From a virus, in the IMG/VR virus record IMGVR_UViG_3300042444_000045, positions 53,769 to 117,768 of that record: a DNA stretch of 64,000 bases; one strand, 5' to 3'. Below are positions 37,332 through 43,524 of the stretch, one piece after another. Position numbers and translations under genes: made by a program. Below the pieces are notes generated by a model. That model did not search any database. It was not told where the DNA came from and saw nothing but the letters and a program-made list of their open reading frames with translations. Numbering within the stretch: the stretch's first letter is position 1; each line of letters begins with the position of its first letter.

Positions 37332-38208
37332 AGTAGTTTCTTATGTTTTGTTCAATTGCTGCTCTTGTAGTTGTTTGGTCTAAAGGATACATTACTACTT
37401 CTGACATTAATCCTGCTAATGCTTCTGTAGCTCTTCTACCAACATATACTGTAGCTGCTGCATTAAATATAGGAGTTCCTGTAGTTGCTACAGAACCACC
37501 AGTAGTACCATTTACATAACTCTGTACATTTGCAGGTCTTCTAATTGAAGTATATACGTAAGGTACTGAGTTAGTAACAGTGGTACCATTACTTGTAAAA
37601 TTATTTTGTGCTGTATTAAAAGTAATAGATTGACTTATTCCTGAACTAAATCTAGCCCATTGTCCAATACGAGAATTAACTGTTTGATCTTGATGCAAGA
37701 ATACAGCTGTACTTAATGTTGACATTGCAGCTAGTGCAACAGTAAATGTACTTACTACACCAGCATTTGTTGGATCAAATCCAGCATTAACCAATCTATC
37801 ATTTATACCATCTAGTCTTAGATAAGGTGCTCCGTTAAAAATAACGGGTCCACTAGCATATACTAGTGGTTGTTCTATGGCTGTAGCATTAATCAAATTT
37901 CTTCCGTTACCACTTTGATCATACCAAATACTTACTGCACCAGCATTAACACCAAGAAAAGTAGTTAATGCAGTTAAGTCAAGTACATTGTTTACAAAAC
38001 CAATATCTTGAGTTGCATTATCTGTGGTTCTTCTTACTTGAATTGCAGATCCTGCATATGTTGTGTCTAGCTTTCTAAGTGAGTATGCTGCTGATGCACC
38101 GGGAAATAAATTCAAGAGCAAAGGTGGGACATTAACATTCTGGGTAGAAATATAATTTCCACCATTGAAACCAATGTTCTTTTTGTTTAAAAATATTTTC
38201 GTTGGCAT
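37321..38208 (-). CDS. Concanavalin/LamG-like fibre protein
   Basis: 295 residues. The opening FPGASAAYSLRKLDTTYAGSA followed by IQVRRTTDN and DIGF, then AVSIWYDQSGNGRNLINAT, is the typical start of an alpha-L-arabinofuranosidase/lectin-type beta sandwich in phage surface proteins. LRLDGINDRLV and VYVGRRATEALAGLMSEVVMYP mark later strands. Probable sugar-binding fibre domain contacting host polysaccharide. Enzymatic activity cannot be claimed. Confidence 0.75.
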   Translation of the reverse strand: MPTKIFLNKKNIGFNGGNYISTQNVNVPPLLLNLFPGASAAYSLRKLDTTYAGSAIQVRRTTDNATQDIGFVNNVLDLTALTTFLGVNAGAVSIWYDQSGNGRNLINATAIEQPLVYASGPVIFNGAPYLRLDGINDRLVNAGFDPTNAGVVSTFTVALAAMSTLSTAVFLHQDQTVNSRIGQWARFSSGISQSITFNTAQNNFTSNGTTVTNSVPYVYTSIRRPANVQSYVNGTTGGSVATTGTPIFNAAATVYVGRRATEALAGLMSEVVMYPLDQTTTRAAIEQNIRNYYGF

Positions 38209-38209
38209 A

Positions 38210-38554
38210 CTATGAAATAAAAATAATCAATAACTCACCACCTGTTGCATCATATGCAATAGCATCCAGTGTGTTATTAATTGCTCCTGCATCAAAGTTA
38301 ACAGTTTCTCCTGGCTTAAGTATTACACCTTTAATTGTAACATCCGCTGTACCTACATTAGAAAAAGATGCTGATCTTTTACCTGCAGTAATAGTACCAC
38401 TTGTAGTAGGTCTTAAGATATTTGTGGTTCTTGAAGCCCCAGCAGTAACACCAGTTAATGAGTTAATTACATCTGTAATACCCTGTAATACTTTAAGTTG
38501 AAAGGGAAAGTTATTTCCTTTATTTCCGTATGTCTTTAAATTTCCTATTGACAT
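38210..38554 (-). CDS. Small beta-rich virion protein
   Basis: 114 residues: TNILRPTTSGTITAGKRSASFSNVGTADVTIKGVILKPGETVNFDAG resembles short beta-sandwich decoration domains of phage proteins. One base from the LamG-like gene. Likely virion decoration; no specific family. Confidence 0.65.
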   Translation of the reverse strand: MSIGNLKTYGNKGNNFPFQLKVLQGITDVINSLTGVTAGASRTTNILRPTTSGTITAGKRSASFSNVGTADVTIKGVILKPGETVNFDAGAINNTLDAIAYDATGGELLIIFIS

Positions 38555-38579
38555 TTTAAATAAGTTTAAGTGAATACAA

Positions 38580-38605
38580 TAACTGGGATATCACTACCCC
38601 AGTAT
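38580..38605 (-). terminator. Weak hairpin between two small fibre genes
   Basis: ACTGGG and CCCAGT pair across 38585-38604. The T run afterwards is short. It may slow or partly end the transcript between the 157- and 114-residue genes. Confidence 0.35.
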
Positions 38606-38608
38606 GTA

Positions 38609-39082
38609 TTAATTAAGAATAATATAGTGTACTTTAACTATATTGTTTAATGCAGCTGAACCAGCACCATTACTAAGAACTACTTTGAAAGAACCTGCTG
38701 CAATGTCTGCTACTCCCAATACTGGAATACCAGTTGCTGCTTCATCATATTCTGCAGATACTAAAATTCTTGATCCTGCAGCAACCAAAGCGTTGTTTAC
38801 AGTAAAAGAAGTTTTAGCATTAGCTGCTAATGTAGATGATACAGTTGTAATAACACCGTTAAGTGCTTCTACAGTAACTGCAGTGGTAATACTAGTACCT
38901 TGAGTTACATTAGCTGTACGGTACAATGTCTGCAAAGGAGCAGCATTAACAGCAAGTGAAAGATACTGATCATCACGAGATGGATCTTTTGCACCTACTG
39001 CAATTAAGTTAGTAACGTCTGTTGGAAGAGTGGCTCTATAATTCCCAGCCTTAATCCAAGAAATAAAATTTAAAATGTCCAT
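38609..39082 (-). CDS. Small beta-rich virion protein
   Basis: 157 residues from the ATG at 39082, chosen because the longer reading (to 39139) covers the promoter-like box and is hydrophobic in a way unlike a signal peptide. The body (AALNNIVKVHYI, TVEALNGVITTVSSTLAANAKTSFTVNNAL) is beta-sandwich-like. It heads the fibre transcript. Decoration or fibre protein by position. Confidence 0.7.
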   Translation of the reverse strand: MDILNFISWIKAGNYRATLPTDVTNLIAVGAKDPSRDDQYLSLAVNAAPLQTLYRTANVTQGTSITTAVTVEALNGVITTVSSTLAANAKTSFTVNNALVAAGSRILVSAEYDEAATGIPVLGVADIAAGSFKVVLSNGAGSAALNNIVKVHYIILN

Positions 39083-39108
39083 GGTTATAAATATTAAATG
39101 TATACAGT

Positions 39109-39125
39109 ATAATATACAAAAAAAA
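39109..39125 (-). promoter_or_regulatory. Late promoter-like box before the fibre operon
   Basis: The minus strand reads TTTTTTTTGTATATTAT, about 26 bases before the ATG at 39082 and just past the terminator at 39134-39164. It is the clearest copy of the TTTTnGTATATT element. Confidence 0.5.
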
Positions 39126-39133
39126 TCTTTAAT

Positions 39134-39164
39134 AAACAAAAATCCCCAGTATAAACCGGGGACT
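39134..39164 (-). terminator. Terminator after the accessory gene block
   Basis: TCCCC pairs with GGGGA around a TTTATAC-type loop, followed on the minus strand by TTTTTGTTT. It follows the stop of the 67-residue membrane gene at 39190. Confidence 0.75.
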
Positions 39165-39189
39165 TTCTTGACAGGGTAGGAAACTTGCC

Positions 39190-39393
39190 TTATCCAAGCA
39201 TATATCCAAGTAGAAAAGAAACTATTATAAGGGCTGCTATAGTATAGTTTGCTATTGCACGACCTTTCTCATCCTCTATATACATATTGTACATTTTGTT
39301 ATAAATAGGTCTTGTCATAGCATTTATAACAATCCAAAACATTGCAATACATCCTACTGCAAAAGCTGCTAATAATATTTTCAACCAGATCAT
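39190..39393 (-). CDS. Small membrane protein
   Basis: 67 residues with two membrane segments (WLKILLAAFAVGCIAMFWIVI and IANYTIAALIIVSFLLGYM) joined by a charged loop (NKMYNMYIEDEKGRA). Its ATG overlaps the stop of the DUF3310-like gene by four bases. Role unknown. Confidence 0.65.
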   Translation of the reverse strand: MIWLKILLAAFAVGCIAMFWIVINAMTRPIYNKMYNMYIEDEKGRAIANYTIAALIIVSFLLGYMLG

Positions 39394-39707
39394 AGTGTGT
39401 CTATTCTTCTTTGTAAATATACTAAAGCTTTTTGTAAATCTTCTTTTTCAGTAGTTCTACTTTTCTTTCCGGCTCTAGCCACATACTTAATTACGTTACC
39501 AAGATAGAAATCTTTATCTAATCCCCAAGCTTCTAGTACATTAAATACTTCATATACAGAATCTTTACCGCCATAATGACTTGGCCTAGTAGCATCATTA
39601 ACAATAATGATACGGCCAGAAACATCAACCGGGGAACCAGAGATCTCCTCTTTAGAGCAAATAACTTTTTCATACGGTTGCTCTAACTTTTTATTAAAAG
39701 TTACCAT
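39390..39707 (-). CDS. DUF3310-like protein
   Basis: 105 residues. The motif RPSHYGG (41-47) followed by YEVFNVLEAWGLDKDFYLGN, then VIKYVARAGKK and EKEDLQKALVYLQR, is the DUF3310 signature. Phage members of this family (for example T7 gp1.7, a nucleotide kinase) have been linked to nucleotide metabolism, but catalysis here is unproved. It overlaps the GroES-like gene by seven bases. Confidence 0.8.
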   Translation of the reverse strand: MVTFNKKLEQPYEKVICSKEEISGSPVDVSGRIIIVNDATRPSHYGGKDSVYEVFNVLEAWGLDKDFYLGNVIKYVARAGKKSRTTEKEDLQKALVYLQRRIDTL

Positions 39708-39976
39708 GTAATAGCAATATCATGCTCTCGCACCATAAGCTTGAGAGCTCCATCAATATCTACTACTTCTGAAGTATTTAGAGCATTCATCTGAAGATAT
39801 ACTTTATCTCCTACTGCAAATCTTTCTACTTCATCACCTACTGCAAACACATCAAGTGCTGTCCATTTAGTTCTCATGTCTGCTTCTAGTAATGCTTTAT
39901 CTTTCTCAGACAATTCAAATGCTGATTCCTTTACTTCAGGTTTATTTACTAGTATTCTTTTTCCGTGTAATTTCAT
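39701..39976 (-). CDS. GroES-like co-chaperonin
   Basis: 91 residues. The start GKRILVNKPEVKESAFELSEKD, the middle AVGDEVERFAVGDKVYLQM and the end DGALKLMVREHDIAITW follow the small co-chaperonin plan (RVLV.., VGDKV, ..DI.A). Phages carry such proteins to direct host GroEL toward capsid folding. The usual mobile loop (GGI-type) is not recognisable; the EADMRTKWTALD stretch may replace it. Moderately sure. Confidence 0.55.
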   Translation of the reverse strand: MKLHGKRILVNKPEVKESAFELSEKDKALLEADMRTKWTALDVFAVGDEVERFAVGDKVYLQMNALNTSEVVDIDGALKLMVREHDIAITW

Positions 39977-39980
39977 TGGT

Positions 39981-40328
39981 TTATTTTAGTGTTATAACTT
40001 TTACTACTGCCATTTGAGCATTCAGTATCTCACCTACTGCATGATCAAACAACAAACTTTTTACTGGAGTCTTTTCATCCACAGAGTATCTACGTTTAAG
40101 AATCTCAGCCATCTCTGCTGCTAATTCTTTTACTCTATGTACATCCTCGTCACCGCTTGGGTTAAAACTTAGACCTACTAACTGTTCTCCAAAACTTGGT
40201 AATCTTACTTCCTGAATACCGGTTTGTACTTGCTCTTCCATATACTTATCAAATTTAATCCTTGCTTCTAGGTTGGTTTCTGACTCAGCTGTCAGCTTCT
40301 GCCATATGTCCAACTGATGTTGGGTCAT
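39981..40328 (-). CDS. Acb2/Tad1-like protein (candidate anti-CBASS sponge)
   Basis: 115 residues. The C-terminal half reads GEQLVGLSFNPSGDEDVHRV, KELAAEMAEIL and ILNAQMAVVKVITLK. This resembles the helical-hairpin domain of Acb2/Tad1, phage proteins that bind cyclic nucleotide signals of CBASS and Thoeris defences. The N-terminal 45 residues are an added helical piece. The key residue contacts cannot be judged from this sequence alone, and many relatives are uncharacterised. Regard as a candidate. Confidence 0.5.
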   Translation of the reverse strand: MTQHQLDIWQKLTAESETNLEARIKFDKYMEEQVQTGIQEVRLPSFGEQLVGLSFNPSGDEDVHRVKELAAEMAEILKRRYSVDEKTPVKSLLFDHAVGEILNAQMAVVKVITLK

Positions 40329-40576
40329 ACATTCTCATATGTAAGAGCAAAGATTTCTGGCTTGCATGCGTAGAATTCTCCGGCTACTCCTTTGATAATG
40401 TAATCATCAACATTGGCTAACATGTCTCCTTCTAAGGTATCAATGTATAGATCTTTCACTACACCATGGCTTGTGAAGTAACATGTCTTGCAAAAGTTTA
40501 AAACCTCAAATTGATTCTTGCCGTCCCACTGAACTGCTTCAATTACCACTGGTTTCTTTTTAAACTTCTGTGCCAT
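40325..40576 (-). CDS. Small conserved phage protein (KKPVVIEAVQW family)
   Basis: 83 residues from the ATG at 40576. The motifs KKKPVVIEAVQWDG, TLEGDMLAN, YIIKGVAGEFYACKPEIFALTYENV belong to a short phage protein family common across many phages whose function is not known to me. It overlaps the Acb2-like gene by four bases. Confidence 0.75.
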   Translation of the reverse strand: MAQKFKKKPVVIEAVQWDGKNQFEVLNFCKTCYFTSHGVVKDLYIDTLEGDMLANVDDYIIKGVAGEFYACKPEIFALTYENV

Positions 40577-40601
40577 GTACAAATATAAAAAACTTTTCTA
40601 A

Positions 40602-40636
40602 ATAAAAAAGCCCAGACTTTTGATCTGAGCTTTTTC
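40602..40636 (-). terminator. Terminator after the 45-residue basic gene
   Basis: AGCTCAGA pairs with TCTGGGCT (one G-T pair), then TTTTTT on the minus strand. It lies between the 40703 stop and the 40576 start. Confidence 0.8.
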
Positions 40637-40702
40637 ATAGTTTTTAACTTTTAAACACAAACATTATGAACAAATGTGTAAACAAATATATAAAATATTT
40701 TA

Positions 40703-40840
40703 TTACCTACCTTGTGCCCTATAACTTTTTTTGTAGTTCTTGCTTTTTTTCAACTTGCTTGTCTTTGCTTTAGCATGAACACCTGGCCTGGACACTCTTA
40801 CCTTAGCCAACTTTGTAGTACCTTCTTTTATCTTTGCCAT
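40703..40840 (-). CDS. Very short basic protein of a common phage family
   Basis: 45 residues (MAKIKEGTTKLAKVRVSRPG, then KAKTSKLKKSKNYKKSYRAQGR). This MA-GTTKL-KVRVSRPGVHAK-KTSKLKKSKNY pattern recurs in many phage genomes, from memory. Lysine-rich and likely nucleic-acid-binding. It has its own AT-rich leader (TTTTAGTATATTAG) and terminator. Confidence 0.75.
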   Translation of the reverse strand: MAKIKEGTTKLAKVRVSRPGVHAKAKTSKLKKSKNYKKSYRAQGR

Positions 40841-40859
40841 TGTTATTAATTTATAAGAC

Positions 40860-40874
40860 TAATATACTAAAATT
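40860..40874 (-). promoter_or_regulatory. Late promoter-like box before the 45-residue gene
   Basis: The minus strand reads TTTTAGTATATTAG about 20 bases before the ATG at 40840. It overlaps the tail of the SET-domain gene. Confidence 0.35.
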
Positions 40875-41253
40875 ATATATACTCATCTTTATATTCATTA
40901 AAGTCATCATCAAATTCAGAATAATTTGAAAACAATTCTTCTCCGGGTTCAATGTCTCTAAGTGCAATTGTAACATCTGTAATGTTATCAAGGTTGTTTT
41001 GATAACTGTGATTAATAAAATTATTTATATCACATGAAGCCAAATAGTATTCTCCTTCTATCCAGCCATATCTGTTAAAATATTCTTGCTGGACTACAGA
41101 CATTTCTTTTACTTTAGCTATAGGAACTTTAATATCTACACCCTCTATAAACTCCCATACTATAGAACCCTTAGGAATAAATTCTGTAGCAAATAAACCT
41201 AAGCCCATTCTTGGGTCCGTAGCCACTTTAACCTCTGCTCTAAATAGAAACAT
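40873..41253 (-). CDS. SET-domain protein
   Basis: 126 residues. GLGLFATEFIPKGSIVWEF (17-35) is the SET motif I area, NNFINHSYQNN (77-87) matches the NHSC-type motif, and DIEPGEELFSNY (100-111) the final GEE-L-x-x-Y motif. SET proteins transfer methyl groups from SAM to lysine or similar residues. The domain is compact, with no pre-SET cysteines. Substrate could be host or phage proteins. It is in the first minus-strand genes next to the divergent region. Confidence 0.75.
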   Translation of the reverse strand: MFLFRAEVKVATDPRMGLGLFATEFIPKGSIVWEFIEGVDIKVPIAKVKEMSVVQQEYFNRYGWIEGEYYLASCDINNFINHSYQNNLDNITDVTIALRDIEPGEELFSNYSEFDDDFNEYKDEYI

Positions 41254-41255
41254 AA

Positions 41256-41888
41256 TTATTCTGTATCATAGAACATTCTGTCAGAATCTTCTGTATGCCA
41301 CTTATCAAATCCTTCGCAATTATAACTATCTGTATTGACTAGATAATCTGGTTTCTCTGGAAAAGGTTTAGTAACAAAGCTAGGCTCAGACCATTTAATT
41401 CTGTTATTAGGTTGCAACGCTATCTGTCCGTTATCAAGTAAAATGATATGATGGCTTTTATGCTCTAGTGGATCTTCTGCTAATGATAAGTCTGTATTTA
41501 AATCATTGGCTCCCCAGTTAATGGTAGCATAGTAACTACCAGGATAGAACTTGTGATCCTTCATGTATACTTCAACTTTTGTATCATACACGTAAGACAA
41601 ATGCAGTAAAGTAAAGTTATAAGAGAAACAGTTCCATATCTGCAAGAAGTGAAATGGTAGATCTGTGTCCGGTAGCTTAGGTTCATGCAGTAAAGCATGG
41701 GATGGTAACTTGTCCCGCATAACTCCATTCTCCAAGAGTACTTGAAATAATGCTGCTTGTCCCGGCATACACCTTACTGACATTATAACCCCCGGGGTCA
41801 ATTCTCCATGACCTTTCTTATGTTGGTACATGTACTCATTTCTAACAAATACCTTAAGGGGAAAAAAGTTGTGTTCTATATATGCCAT
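41256..41888 (-). CDS. Protein of unknown function, first minus-strand gene
   Basis: 210 residues, no recognisable domain. The N-terminus (YIEHNFFPLKVFVRNEYMYQHK) and the middle (LPFHFLQIWNCFSYNFTLLHL) are aromatic-rich; His and Trp are frequent (QPNNRIKWSEPSF). No signal or membrane segment. Its start faces the GC-rich divergent region. Function unknown. Confidence 0.65.
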   Translation of the reverse strand: MAYIEHNFFPLKVFVRNEYMYQHKKGHGELTPGVIMSVRCMPGQAALFQVLLENGVMRDKLPSHALLHEPKLPDTDLPFHFLQIWNCFSYNFTLLHLSYVYDTKVEVYMKDHKFYPGSYYATINWGANDLNTDLSLAEDPLEHKSHHIILLDNGQIALQPNNRIKWSEPSFVTKPFPEKPDYLVNTDSYNCEGFDKWHTEDSDRMFYDTE

Positions 41889-41909
41889 ATGTAAATTATT
41901 ATAAGACTA

Positions 41910-41945
41910 CCCAGGGGTAAACGAATGAAGAATAAACCCCCCGGG
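41910..41945. repeat. GC-rich inverted repeat at the divergent point
   Basis: CCCAGGGG and CCCCCGGG can pair with one mismatch around a 17-base AT-rich loop. It sits just upstream of the minus-strand gene start and may act as a terminator for stray plus-strand reading or as an RNA/replication element. Confidence 0.5.
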
Positions 41946-41965
41946 CAATCTGTTTCATCTGTAGC

Positions 41966-42024
41966 ATGGTAAAGGTAGAAAGTCTGAAGGAAATATACAA
42001 CTACGGGGAGGGGTTTTTTACCAT
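41966..42024. repeat. Inverted repeat in the divergent region
   Basis: ATGGTAAA (41966-41973) and TTTACCAT (42017-42024) form an 8-base inverted repeat separated by 43 bases. Together with a perfect GGTGGCCACC palindrome at 42078-42087, they make the 41.9-42.1 kb gap the most structured non-coding DNA in the window. No gene is supported here; an ATG at 41966 opens a short frame that lacks gene-like composition. Confidence 0.4.
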
Positions 42025-42103
42025 ACAAGAGTATGTGGTGGGGCATTGCTACAACACCCCCCGGCCCCTGGCGGAGAGGTGGCCACCCCCCTTTGTTTCA
42101 GAG

Positions 42104-42116
42104 AACATCTTACTAC
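42104..42116 (+). promoter_or_regulatory. Cassette box 1
   Basis: AACATCTTACTAC, one base off the consensus AACATCTTWTTAC, 41 bases before the ATG of the first plus-strand gene. Confidence 0.7.
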
Positions 42117-42144
42117 ACAGGTTACTAACACTAAATTTTTTACC

Positions 42145-42342
42145 ATGGAAAAAGTTTTTCACCCAGACTGCAGCTGCGGTCAACCTGTACTGTATCATAT
42201 TGATCAGATACCTGTGTTTGAGAACAATGTTCTGATTGCTATGCAACCAGGTGATGTATGGTTTCACACAAGGTGTGAAGATTGTGATTATGCCATCCTT
42301 GTTGCTAATTCACCAGAAGAAGAAGATGAGTTGCCCTTTTAG
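42145..42342 (+). CDS. Small cysteine-rich early protein
   Basis: 65 residues from the ATG at 42145, which follows the cassette box; an upstream ATG would cross it. C-x-C (CSCG) and CEDC pairs with nearby histidines suggest a zinc site. The acidic end is EEEDELPF. It is the first gene of the early plus-strand cassette array. Function unknown. Confidence 0.75.
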   Translation: MEKVFHPDCSCGQPVLYHIDQIPVFENNVLIAMQPGDVWFHTRCEDCDYAILVANSPEEEDELPF

Positions 42343-42358
42343 GGCATCTCATTTTTCT
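42326..42358 (+). terminator. Cassette 1 terminator overlapping the stop codon
   Basis: ATGAGTTGCCC and GGGCATCTCAT pair with a single mismatch around a TTTTA loop holding part of the TAG stop, followed by TTTTTC. Box 2 begins two bases later. Confidence 0.8.
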
Positions 42359-42360
42359 TG

Positions 42361-42373
42361 AACATCTTTTTAC
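42361..42373 (+). promoter_or_regulatory. Cassette box 2
   Basis: AACATCTTTTTAC, 33 bases before the ATG at 42394. Confidence 0.7.
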
Positions 42374-42393
42374 TTAATCTTAAATTATATATT

Positions 42394-42564
42394 ATGAAGA
42401 TTAAGAAAGGAATGAAGTTAGTATTTAATAATAGAAGTGAAGTTATTATTAAAGGAAGTAATGATAGAGTTAATGGTATGATTGTTACTGATGGTAATGA
42501 ATATAGTGTTGATTTTATTATGAGATGGTTAGAGTTTGGTTTTGTTAAATTAGAAGGGGGTTAA
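42394..42564 (+). CDS. Small early protein
   Basis: 56 residues from the ATG at 42394 (MKIKKGMKLVFNNRSEVIIKG...). The start at 42358 would lie upstream of and across the box, so it is less likely. Beta-rich (SEVIIKGSNDRVNGMIVTD) and ends EGG. It looks like a small SH3/OB-type barrel; function unknown. Confidence 0.7.
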   Translation: MKIKKGMKLVFNNRSEVIIKGSNDRVNGMIVTDGNEYSVDFIMRWLEFGFVKLEGG

Positions 42565-42575
42565 TACCCCTTTTC
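42554..42575 (+). terminator. Cassette 2 terminator with stop in the loop
   Basis: AAGGGG and CCCCTT pair, and the TAA stop lies in the GTTAATA loop. A TTTT run follows, then box 3. Confidence 0.75.
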
Positions 42576-42578
42576 TAA

Positions 42579-42591
42579 AACATCTTATTAC
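42579..42591 (+). promoter_or_regulatory. Cassette box 3
   Basis: AACATCTTATTAC, 32 bases before the ATG at 42611. Confidence 0.7.
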
Positions 42592-42610
42592 TCTATCTAA
42601 ACTAACACTT

Positions 42611-42811
42611 ATGAAAACACTTAAACAAGTGCAATACTGTGCTATTGCCATTATTTCTTTAGTATTCTTTGAGGCTATGCTAACTATGGGTACTGTATTC
42701 CGCTTTGAGGATTACAACTGGTTTGCCTGGTTTATGCAGTCTGTAGCATTTGCATTTGCAATAACTACAGCCTTGAGAGTAGAACATGAAACAAGTAAGG
42801 AGGGTCAATGA
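42611..42811 (+). CDS. Small two-segment membrane protein
   Basis: 66 residues with two hydrophobic segments (YCAIAIISLVFFEAML and WFMQSVAFAFAITTAL) and a polar end (EHETSKEGQ). Probably inserts in the host inner membrane early in infection. Role unknown. Confidence 0.7.
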   Translation: MKTLKQVQYCAIAIISLVFFEAMLTMGTVFRFEDYNWFAWFMQSVAFAFAITTALRVEHETSKEGQ

Positions 42812-42822
42812 TCCTCTTTACT
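42799..42822 (+). terminator. Cassette 3 terminator with stop in the loop
   Basis: GAGGG pairs with TCCTC, with the TGA stop inside the loop, then TTTACTT. The stem is short; the position fits the series. Confidence 0.6.
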
Positions 42823-42827
42823 TATTG

Positions 42828-42840
42828 AACATCTTTTTAC
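42828..42840 (+). promoter_or_regulatory. Cassette box 4
   Basis: AACATCTTTTTAC, 32 bases before the ATG at 42860. Confidence 0.7.
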
Positions 42841-42859
42841 TTATCTTAAAACTAATAAC

Positions 42860-43096
42860 ATGGAAAAGAGAAATGCATTATTTGTAGTAACCTATTTTGC
42901 TATAGGTTTATTTGGTGGTTGGTTATTAGGAGCTATGACTTCTAATGATAGACCAAGAGCACAGAATATTAAGGCTGAATATTATCTTGAGTTAAAGAAA
43001 GATGGTTCTGCTGTATTAGAAGACATTGGCGGCAATACTTATCATTGCCCAAAGCTAGAAGACATTGCTTCTGTGTTAGAAAGAGACAACCTGTAA
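42860..43096 (+). CDS. Small membrane-anchored protein
   Basis: 78 residues: a single N-terminal membrane segment (ALFVVTYFAIGLFGGWLLGAM), then a polar domain (AEYYLELKKDGSAVLEDIGG). Type II anchor with a soluble outer or periplasmic part. Function unknown. Confidence 0.7.
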   Translation: MEKRNALFVVTYFAIGLFGGWLLGAMTSNDRPRAQNIKAEYYLELKKDGSAVLEDIGGNTYHCPKLEDIASVLERDNL

Positions 43097-43110
43097 TGGG
43101 TTGTCTTTTA
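43085..43110 (+). terminator. Cassette 4 terminator with stop in the loop
   Basis: GACAACC and GGTTGTC form a perfect 7-base stem; the TAA stop lies in the 7-base loop; TTTT follows. Confidence 0.85.
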
Positions 43111-43118
43111 CACACAAG

Positions 43119-43131
43119 AACATCTTATTAC
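43119..43131 (+). promoter_or_regulatory. Cassette box 5, before a non-coding RNA
   Basis: AACATCTTATTAC, 20 bases before the base of the RNA stem at 43139; no open frame of note follows until box 6. Confidence 0.7.
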
Positions 43132-43138
43132 TTATATT

Positions 43139-43235
43139 GATATAACAAGGAATGTTTCCAGGGGGAGCAGGGCCAGCCGTGGCTACTGCTTAATATACCT
43201 ACGAGAGGAATCCTATGGGGAACACTTGTTATATC
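43139..43235 (+). ncRNA. Candidate structured RNA 1 (about 97 nt)
   Basis: GATATAACAAG (43139-43149) and CTTGTTATATC (43225-43235) are perfectly complementary, closing the RNA. Inside, TGTTTCC pairs with GGGGAACA (one G-T pair and a bulge), and AGCAGG-GCCA/TGGC-CTGCT forms a second hairpin with a GCCG loop. The inside is much richer in G and C than flanking DNA and has no long frame. It takes the place of a gene in the cassette series. Confidence 0.7.
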
Positions 43236-43247
43236 TTTTTATATAAT

Positions 43248-43260
43248 AACATCTTATTAC
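43248..43260 (+). promoter_or_regulatory. Cassette box 6
   Basis: AACATCTTATTAC, 38 bases before the ATG at 43286. The leader also holds AAAACCAACA. Confidence 0.7.
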
Positions 43261-43285
43261 ATAAGATAACTTAAAACCAACAATT

Positions 43286-43489
43286 ATGATTACAGCATTT
43301 TTATTAGAAGGTAGAACAGCAAGTCTACTTGAAGAACTAAACGGCATCTTCATCCTTGCAAGAGGAGAAGGATTAGACAACACAGAAGTTGAGGACTTAT
43401 TGCTCCTGCACACTGATGACTTAGAGCATTATGTTGTGCAGTGCAGAAGAGATGAAGAAGTTGGTTTAGTGCAGTTAGGGGGACAATAG
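43286..43489 (+). CDS. Small early protein, acidic helix-rich
   Basis: 67 residues: TAFLLEGRTASLLEELNGIF, then DNTEVEDLLLLHTDDLEHYVV. Acidic, helical, with no membrane segment. Possibly binds a host protein; this is a guess from size and timing. Function unknown. Confidence 0.7.
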   Translation: MITAFLLEGRTASLLEELNGIFILARGEGLDNTEVEDLLLLHTDDLEHYVVQCRRDEEVGLVQLGGQ

Positions 43490-43505
43490 TTCCCCTTTAT
43501 TTTTT
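43477..43505 (+). terminator. Cassette 6 terminator with stop in the loop
   Basis: GGGGA pairs with TCCCC around a loop containing the TAG stop. TTTATTTTTT follows and runs into box 7. Confidence 0.75.
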
Positions 43506-43518
43506 AACATCTTATTAC
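43506..43518 (+). promoter_or_regulatory. Cassette box 7, before a second RNA
   Basis: AACATCTTATTAC, 7 bases before the stem of the second structured RNA. Confidence 0.7.
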
Positions 43519-43524
43519 TCAATC

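Noticed and set aside
41966-42235. An 89-residue open frame across the GC-rich divergent gap
   Set aside because: Proline-rich, low-quality translation overlapping the box and the better-supported gene at 42145; the DNA is better explained as structured non-coding sequence.
42860-43096. Lipoprotein reading of the cassette-4 protein
   Set aside because: No cysteine follows the hydrophobic segment, so it is a simple membrane anchor.
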